From the NCBI RefSeq assembly GCF_035046505.1, contig NC_089822.1, positions 213,586,419-213,650,418 on the forward strand: a stretch of 64,000 nt of DNA, written 5' to 3'. A program made the translations under genes and the position numbers. Source of the stretch: Tiliqua scincoides (Eukaryota; Chordata; Lepidosauria; Squamata; Scincidae). The notes below the pieces were generated by a model that worked only from the letters and a program-made list of their open reading frames with translations, was not told the DNA's origin and ran no database searches. Each line of letters opens with the position of its first letter. Position 1 is the first letter of the stretch. Positions 42,005 to 64,000 of the stretch are shown here, in pieces.

Positions 42005-42480
42005 ATATGGCAGCTTCCTATGTGTCCAAATCACACCATTGATCTATCTAGCTCAGCACACTAGACACAGTATCTCTCCAGAGTGGAGACCACTGCACAC
42101 TGGAATGCCTTCCCCAATGCCACCGACACTATTCTGGTGCACTGTGGCTCTCTATGTCCCCCAATCGAAATGATGTGATGCTCTGGGCAGTCACATCATC
42201 AGGCATGGCTCCCAGATTTCCTGGCAGATACGACTGCCCAGAGTGTTTTATTGTCCTTATCGGGGGACATCGAGAGCCATGGCACACCAGAACGATAAGC
42301 TCCGCTCATGGAGCTGATAGCTTCTCCTAAACCCCAGCTTGTGGACCAGGGTTTGGAGGGAGCTATTCCAAAGTTTCAAAGATGAATTTTCGCCCACCCT
42401 ATATTGAGATACTAGGATTGAACCTGGGACCTTCTACATGCAAAACAGAAGCTGTCCCAGATAGAAGCTACAGTCTATCT
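42005..42480 (-). mobile_element. tRNA-derived SINE, split by a palindromic element
   Basis: The right part read on the minus strand has TTTTGCATGTAGAAGGTCCC and GGTTCAATCCTAGTATCTCA (B box); the left part ends with ACACATAGGAAGCTGCCATA. This is the SINE family of 47636-48290 in reverse orientation. About 250 bases in the middle (42095-42350) do not belong to it and include the inverted repeat at 42124-42303. Confidence 0.7.
42124..42303. mobile_element. Palindromic (foldback) element of about 180 bp
   Basis: The left arm includes CTGGTGCACTGTGGCTCTCT then ATGTCCCCC and GCTCTGGGCAGTC. The right arm, inverted, gives CTGGTGTGCCATGGCTCTCG, ATGTCCCCC and ACTCTGGGCAGTC, so arms of about 70 bp pair with a short loop near 42193-42230. 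It lies inside a SINE. Superfamily not determined. Confidence 0.6.
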
Positions 42481-43191
42481 ATCCCTGCTGCTACCTACAT
42501 GCCTAAGCCATGAAAGCAATATTGATTTTTCAATGCAACTCTTCTTGAACATTTACCATAAGATTCATTTGATAGACTATCTGCACCATTTTTCCACTTT
42601 TAATTCATTTCTATATAGTAGGATAAGGAAGCTGACTGATACTAAATTAATGTATGCAGTTAATGTTTATGATCAGGTGCAAGGCAGTAGCACTCCTTAC
42701 CATAGCATAAATATAAACTGGAAAGTCACATCACTGCTTTTAGGATGACATGCAAACACAATCATATTAGATATTAAAAAGCTTATATGAACTTGAAAAT
42801 TGTAAACTGCTATTTGACATCTACAGTGTAAACAGAGATTTTCAGTTAGTATTTCCAAAGAACTTCATAGCTCCACATGTCCAAGGGAGATTCATACTTC
42901 AGTTTCTGGGAACAGCAAACCTGCCCCTTCCCCATGCTACACAGCAAGTTTCTTTGAAATCAGAGATAAATTTGAAACAAACTTTTGATATGGCTTTTTA
43001 TGCCCTGCCAAAAAGAGGTCAGAGATCCACTAGGCATGCCCAACACCTTAGACTTGTTTATATAGCTCTTTGAATCCAACTCAATTGCCCTAAACCATCC
43101 ACAGTACACAGAGCTTTTATTTACTTAAGAAAAATGATAAACTCCTGACAAAATTCCTAGAATATTCCTCAGGTAACCTAATAAGCTAGTA

Positions 43192-43545
43192 CAGCATTTC
43201 TCAAACTGTGGGTCACAACCAATTTTTGGTGGATTGTGTGCGTGTACTGAGATCAGGAATCTGCAGGGCAATATGAAGTACAACTCATGTCACTGGCCGC
43301 ATTGCATCCTGGATCCCCTTGCAGTTTCCTAGTCCAAAAATCAGGTTGCAACCCACCAGTGGGTTGCAACACAGTTTAAATGCAGCATGACATGGTCAAT
43401 AATACGGGTCACATACTGGCATGACCTTCTAGATTGTAACTTCTGGATTGCACACCTCATTGTCCTACAACTTCCTGGTTGCAGCAGGTCTGGGACTCAA
43501 TACAGACAAGGTTGGTTGCAAAGGTAAGTCGTCTGAGAACTGCTG
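43192..43545. mobile_element. Non-autonomous hAT element (354 bp)
   Basis: Begins CAGCATTTCTCAAACTGTGG; the right end inverted is CAGCAGTTCTCAGACGACTT. The flanks AGCTAGTA (43184-43191) and AGCTAGTG (43546-43553) form an 8-bp duplication with one mismatch. Confidence 0.8.
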
Positions 43546-46025
43546 AGCTAGTGAGTTGTCTAAAATGATACTCCATCCGAGAAATTAACTGGAGGTGTTA
43601 AAAGATACAAAACACAAAGCAATTCACATTTCAATACATGATACAGGCAATATTACCACTGAGCTTAAGAGTTATCAAATCCTATCTCAATGGATACTCC
43701 TAGTTTAAGGCAAGACATCTGTATGGGCCCCAACACTGCAAGATCAACCTCAAATGAATCATCTTTGTTGCTTTCAGAAACTTTCATCCAAGGCCTTTGA
43801 ACAGAGACAAAGGACAGCTTTCTGTAATTCTCTAGATGGAGAAAGAAGCAGTCTTCGCAAAATCCTTATGGAACTAGGTCTTAAGGGTTCAGTTCTTCAA
43901 TCACCAAAAGCCAACCAGCTGCTTGTGTCTCTGGGAGTGGGCATGTGGCTGCAATGCTCCAGGGACCTAGGAACATCAAGGCACAAAGGCAGGCTGCAAG
44001 CACTGCGGGGAGGAACATGCCCGCCTGCTCTGGAGAGCTTCCCACCACCCCTGCTGATGAGACCCAGGAGGAGGGAAGGAGAAGTGCTGTGCAGGAGAGC
44101 TCCAGGAGAGCGACCAGCCTGTGCACGAGGCAGGAATGATCTGGGACCTAGTCCCTATGCACAGGGAACTCCACCCTCCTTTTGGGCTTGACCTGCCAAT
44201 ATGAAGTGACGAGGGACATTCCCATCTGTCAGGAATGCCCCAGTCTCCACAAGGGAATTTAAACTTTCAGGTCACATGGCAGCTGATTGGCTGAATGCAC
44301 TGAACCAAGAGAGAAGCACAATACCCAGTTCTAAGGCTTTCACTACAGAAAGGAAAACACAGGTTACCCCATAGAATGAAAAAAATGGTGAGGTGGATGT
44401 GAACACAAACGCGAGGAACAGGACTGCACAAACTTCAAATCCAAAACTGTAGGGAATCAAAAGAACTGTGAAAGTTGAGGATGGTCTATAATTAAGGAAG
44501 TCACCCCTACAACACAGAGAGGTAAATCTGTAGTTGACATTTCCTAGGCCTGTCAGAATACCTGTAACCTTGCTTGTGCAGTTTTAGCCTCCACTTCATT
44601 TGCCAGTGCCCCTTGCTTAGTAGAAGCTCCATCAGGTTAAGTGTTTGCAGAAACTTTGATCCATCCCAATAGTTTGTGTTTATCTATGGCATGCAATTAA
44701 AGCATCTATGATCAGGGCAACCCCCCAGAGCCCAGGTGAAACAGTCATTTCAAACCGCCGTCAGGGGGAGGCAATGAACTGATTGAGGATGCTTCAGGCC
44801 GTCTACTTGCCCACCACTTCCACCAGCCTGTTGTCCACCCAGCTAGCTATGTTGCCCTGCAAGGAAAGGAGAGCTAATGAGCAGAGGGTCAGCGACCCAC
44901 TTCCTTTTCAAGTGCTGCTGCTGTGAACAATTACGACAACAGAGCCGGACGGGAAGTGAAGGGAGTGTCACCGTGACCCTGTTCTAATAGCTCTCCTTCC
45001 AAAAGAGCAATTGGAAATGAATCATGGTCCCCTCTAAAGACTGGGAGAAAAACTGCTATAGGAGGAAGAGGACTCCCTTTTCTGCTCCCAGCATCCTTCT
45101 GCTCATCCTGTTTAGAAGCAGCAAAGTGGACTAAAGGTCGCAGAGGTGGTGGTTGGGGCATGTGTTTTCTAACACACATGACTGATGGGGGGAGAACAGA
45201 AAAATTGGGTGCCATTTGGCTTGGATCAGTACCATTTATGACATACAGCTTGCATGCTCTTCAAGCACAAGGTAGACCATAATATAACTTTGAAAATTTT
45301 GGTTACTATCCTCAGTGTAAAAGGTAATTTTAGGAAGAAATGCCATTAGTAAGCATTTTGGAATGTCACCTTGGCATGCCATAACAGTGGTGGTTACTCA
45401 GTACGAAAAATATTAACCATCTATTTTCCACTGGTTAAAACAAGAAGTATTGATTTCCCTATATCAAAATTTAATCATTTGCTTTGCTACATCTGAAAGA
45501 TACAAATGGTTTTGAGATTTGTATTGCCTGTAAATATGGGTGAAAAAAATATTTGTGTTGCAATGCACACATATAGAAATATTAGTGGCAAGTATCTACC
45601 ACTATCTACCTACCTTTTGAGAGAGACCATAAATGAGGTTTCCCCCCCAAAACACTATTAGATGAAAGTTGTTTCAGTATTTTTACACTCTCCTAAAAAA
45701 GTACAGCTGAACCACATCCTAGGCACACTTTACTTGCACATATTCAAGTAAATGTGCTTGAAAAGAAACAGAGATAAACAGTTTAAATAATGCAGGTTAT
45801 TCTGCTCACCATTCCAATCACAGAGCACATGTCTCAGAACAAGGATAAGATGTGAAAATCTATTTCCTCAGTCAGTTTCAGTTCCTGCTTGCCTTTTGTA
45901 GTTTGTAGAAAATATGTAGTTAAATACATATTTTCACAGTAATTTTGAGTTTGTGCAGTTTTACACTTAGATGCCAACTTCAGAAACTAACTCTTGTGTA
46001 AGATGCATTCTGAATGTATGAATAC

Positions 46026-46255
46026 CAGCAGTTCCCAAATTGTGGGTCCAGGACCCACCACTGGGTCATGACCAAATTTTTGTTGGGTTGCAAAACTAAC
46101 ATGGCAGATTAGGCTATGTACTTCAAAAGTAAAACAAGCTGAGACGGGGGAGGGGAGGAGAGTATGACTGCCCAATAACCATTATAGGCACACCCCTTGG
46201 CATTTATAAATCAGGTAGTAGCCTCTAGAGCCTGTAAAAAATTTGGGAACACTTG
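46026..46255. mobile_element. Non-autonomous hAT element (230 bp)
   Basis: CAGCAGTTCCCAAATTGTGG at the left; the right end inverted is CAAGTGTTCCCAAATTTTTT. The flanks ATGAATAC and ATGTGTAC match at 6 of 8 positions. Close to the RAF1 polyadenylation signals. Confidence 0.65.
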
Positions 46256-46376
46256 ATGTGTACACATGATTTATAAATTAGGTATCACGACTACATACAA
46301 CATATTTCTAATATCACATACAAAGTTTGAAAGATCAATTGGAAAAGAATTAATTGAATGTCAAACTGAAATTTAA

Positions 46377-46387
46377 TTTATTTTATT
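46377..46387 (-). terminator. RAF1 polyadenylation signals (predicted)
   Basis: Two minus-strand AATAAA hexamers (TTTATT on the plus strand) at 46377-46382 and 46382-46387, about 1 kb past the RAF1 stop. This 3' UTR length fits vertebrate RAF1. Use is inferred. Confidence 0.5.
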
Positions 46388-47382
46388 AAAATAAGATAAA
46401 TCAGAAGAACCTGGGCTTACAATAAATGCTTCTTTCTTAGGAGCAATAAAAACAAAATTAAAAACAGAATTAAAACCCAAAATCAGCAAGGGAAAAACCT
46501 GTATACACCAAGTTTCTTTATAGTGCATCTTGGAAAACAGTTTCAAAACAGGCTAAAGGCTGCTTTTTTGCAGAAATATACTGACAGCATTACTTAGCTT
46601 GCTTCTTCTCCTCCCCCCAAAACTATAGTTCCTCACTGGACACCTCAAGGTGCTGCAAGAAACAAGTCTAAAGTACCCAATAAGCTTTTTATGTTGCTGT
46701 AAGAGGATTGTAGCATGATTGTGCTAGCTTCCTTCTGTGAGCAGTACTAGTTAGAATAATATTCTTGCCTTTATATTAGCATTTCCTCCTATGTGCAAAA
46801 CTATGTGTGTTGACATAATAATGATGTTTAAAATGTCATTGTCTTGAAAAATACTTAGTAGGAGAAACTTTCCAGAACTTGCACTTCCCGCTTCCCTTAA
46901 GTCTTCTTGGTGGATGGCCGTTTGAGTTACAATCCCACCAGCTTGAATGGCACAAGGTCTTAGGATATCAGAAGAACAGCACCATCTGCACTGACTTCTC
47001 TCAAATGCTAAGCTGTTATTGTTGCTTTAGAAAAATACCAGTTTCAAAAGAATGAAAGAGTCAAAACTTGCCAAAGTAGCAATTCTTTTTTTCCTTTTTA
47101 TGCATATGGGGAAAAAAAATAAGGCTCAAGTGCGTCTATAAAAAATAGCAATAGAACTTCTTGTATAGTCTGTTAACTATTTCAATATGATAAACTGTAG
47201 AAAAAGGCAACACGGAGTTTTGTCCCTGTAGGATCAGAATGATAAATTCATAGCAGCTCATTCTTAAAACTGGCATCCAGCTGAATCCCATGCTAGCACT
47301 GCAATCCTGTAGACTGAGGCCTTGGAAGCACAACTGCTATAACTGTTATTGGAGAGAGCAGTGGGCAGTGCACACAGACCTC

Positions 47383-62108
<14,726 letters not shown>

Positions 62109-64000
62109 CTGAAACAGAAAGAGAAGAGCTATCAACACTTCAGCATAAATTTCCACAGAATGGGGCCAGAAACTTTCAGTAATGAGAAACTGACTCAGCA
62201 GCTTTGTTGCTATATACCCCCAAACCTACAAAACACCATTTTGATATGGAAAGATGTTGGGCATTTTAATACTGGGCTTTGGTTTCAAGGCTTTCAAAAT
62301 GAGCTTGTCCAATTGACATCTTGCAGCTTTAATCGGAGCACTGGTATATTCTATACAAGGGCACCATTAGCCACTGCATTTGTAAAGATATTAATGTTTG
62401 GAATTCAGCTGTATGTAAAGTGTATTTTACATAGCCTACTGTCTAATAGCAAGTACATTTTCATTTGGACAGATTACTCTGTTTAAACAGAACAAAGAAT
62501 TAGAGCTGTAAATATTTCAGATTAGTGGAAGCCTGCATTGTTTCCACTGTACCACTGCTGCAACTGAGCTGGTTTCTCCTTCTCTGCCTTCATGCCACAC
62601 ATGCTGTCCTGTGTAAACATGCACAGCTCTGACATAAGACACATTTGTACTGTTCCTGACCTATCCAATACGACTCAAAGTACAATCTGGATAACTGAAA
62701 GAAAAGGCACATTCCCAAATGCTTCAGAAAACAAAAACCAAGATCAAACGAGGCCCAGGGCCTGAAGGCACATAATGCAGTTCTTCTGTTGAAGCTAAGC
62801 AGGTCTGGCCCTGCCAACTCTTTAGAAACCACATGTAAGCTGCTCTAAACTTTATGAGGAAAAGTGGGGTGTAAGAAGAATGATTCATAAAATTAGTAAG
62901 TGATTTCAAATCTAAGTTAGAAAAAAAATATTTGGCAGGTTGAACCCCTCCACAAAATTCTGACAGTAGTAATACAGCCTTGTGAGAATGGCACATTAAC
63001 ATTGCAAAGAGATTAATTTGGAAGTGGGCAGCTGGGGACAGCTTGAAGGATCCAAAGATCTGTCAAGCAGAAAGTGTGTCAGGGTTAGAAAATAACCTGG
63101 GGAAATTTGGCCTGGATAAGGTAGGGCCTAAGCTGTGTAAAATGCTGAATCACCAAGAGTCAGGTGAATAGAGAGCTCACTAATTGTAACAGGTGTTGAG
63201 CTAGCACCAGGAGGAGGAGACACCACCCTTCCTAATTCACACACAGTGCTTTAAAAGGACTGCAAGAGCCCTCATGTGTGGGAAGGCAGGGGAGGCTGGT
63301 GGTCATGTATATTGCACCTTGTGCCGTCTTTATGTTTCTTTGCTATGCTGCTGTTATTTCTCCATTACCTTGTAAATACAGACTGAAATAATGACGGATT
63401 TATGTCTGAAGTGCTCTTTGTGTGGGCTGAATCTGAGGCTGCATTCCGCAGGCAGCAACAGATAAGAAGCTGCTCCTTCCTCGACAAAGTGTTTCAGTGC
63501 GCTCATACAGAATGGGTTGCAATTTTTCCTTCTGTCTATTTCCTGTTGAACATCAAAATCCTGCTCCTCAGGTTCTTCTCATTTTCAGAAGCAGACCTTT
63601 GGAGACACAAGGGGCTCCAGTGGGAAGAAACAGGACTAGAAAAATCCTGGTACTGTTTTCCGCAGTTAAATTTAATCTGGACTTTTCAGCACCACTTTCA
63701 CGTATGTGCCGTTATTTACATGTAGCCAATACTGATTTCCCACCACTTCTTTAACATAAGTCAAATTACAACTGCGTAAGTATAGACACCAAAATTCTAA
63801 GAAAAAAATTCACTATATTTCAACTTTTCCCCATTTTAACTTTTAAGAACAAAATATTAATTTCCCCTGGGCATAGGTTCTGCAGCACTGTTAATTACAG
63901 CTTGAGTAAACGAAAGCCTTGCTTTATCCAAAACCTAGTCGTCATCATGGGTATAGCTTCTCAGTGAAAATACACTATAATTCACCAGTCCAGAGGACAG
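62109..64000. other. RAF1 intron running off the right edge
   Basis: No further RAF1 exon was found: I looked on the minus strand for the Ser-rich block that precedes DAIRSHSES and did not see it. A diverged 5S-like or tRNA-like SINE piece may lie at 62755-62880. Otherwise unassigned. Confidence 0.5.
62755..62880 (+). mobile_element. Possible diverged 5S-related SINE
   Basis: TTGAAGCTAAGCAGGTCTGG resembles the 5S A-box region (GAAGCTAAGCAGGGTCGGG), and the end GAGGAAAAGTGGGGTGTAAG resembles a SINE/LINE 3' tail. The middle part of 5S is missing, so this is tentative. Confidence 0.35.

Larger units (their letters stand above)
35325..47382. other. Interval between the convergent MKRN2 and RAF1 coding ends
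   Basis: Holds both 3' UTRs, two L1 copies, a TA-flanked element, a SINE with a palindromic insertion and two hAT elements (listed separately). Stretches at 42480-43190 and 43554-46025 show no gene or family I recognise; the ORFs near 43754-44191 overlap on both strands and look fortuitous. Confidence 0.5.

Noticed and set aside
43754-44191. A 145-codon ORF between MKRN2 and RAF1
   Set aside because: An ORF on the other strand covers the same bases, there is no recognisable domain, and no splice or conservation evidence is available.
63060-63400. A possible solo terminal repeat of an LTR element
   Set aside because: No clear boundary dinucleotides with a flanking duplication and no second copy in the window; left unassigned.
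62109-64000. The next upstream RAF1 exon
   Set aside because: I looked on the minus strand for the Ser-rich linker that precedes DAIRSHSES and found no matching translation with splice sites.

Overview
This is a eukaryotic, vertebrate nuclear window, most likely from a lizard (squamate). Three intron-containing genes are recognisable from their exons and splice sites: MKRN2OS (- strand, complete, 4 exons, 9594-16043), MKRN2 (+ strand, complete, 8 exons, 17439-35324) and the 3' part of RAF1 (- strand, the last 10 coding exons, 47383-62108, gene continuing beyond the right edge). This is the same gene order as human 3p25. The organism call rests on the repeats: CR1, L1, Tx1-like and another APE-type LINE, reptile-type tRNA SINEs and a 5S-rRNA-derived SINE side by side. 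The species cannot be fixed from the sequence.

Layout. 1-6230: a minus-strand LINE resembling the Tx1/L1 clade, with endonuclease, reverse transcriptase start and a zinc-knuckle ORF preceded by an unusually long extra ORF. 6370-9135: a 5'-truncated CR1 on the minus strand. 9594-16043: MKRN2OS; its 4.2-kb last intron holds an APE-LINE fragment. 16044-17438: divergent promoter region with a SINE and a CpG-rich stretch. 17439-35324: MKRN2, whose introns are full of DNA-transposon remnants, with a CR1 copy and a 5S-derived SINE in intron 6. 35325-46376: between the convergent MKRN2 and RAF1 3' ends, with two L1 copies and several MITE-like elements. 46377-64000: RAF1, with a 2.7-kb APE-LINE in one intron.

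How the genes relate. MKRN2 encodes a makorin RING E3 ubiquitin ligase with C3H zinc fingers. RAF1 encodes the MAP kinase kinase kinase that phosphorylates MEK. MKRN2OS encodes a conserved protein of unknown function transcribed divergently from the MKRN2 promoter. In mammals the MKRN2 and RAF1 3' ends are reported to overlap antisense; here their predicted polyadenylation sites lie about 11 kb apart with L1 insertions in between.

Most interesting signals: two CR1 copies sharing the same in-frame UGA; a 5S-derived SINE carrying the 3' tail of a LINE present twice in the window; the unusual coding layout of the Tx1-like element; two Leu-to-Arg changes in the RAF1 kinase domain; and a set of small inverted-repeat elements with clear target duplications (8-bp hAT type, TA, TWA and TTAA types).
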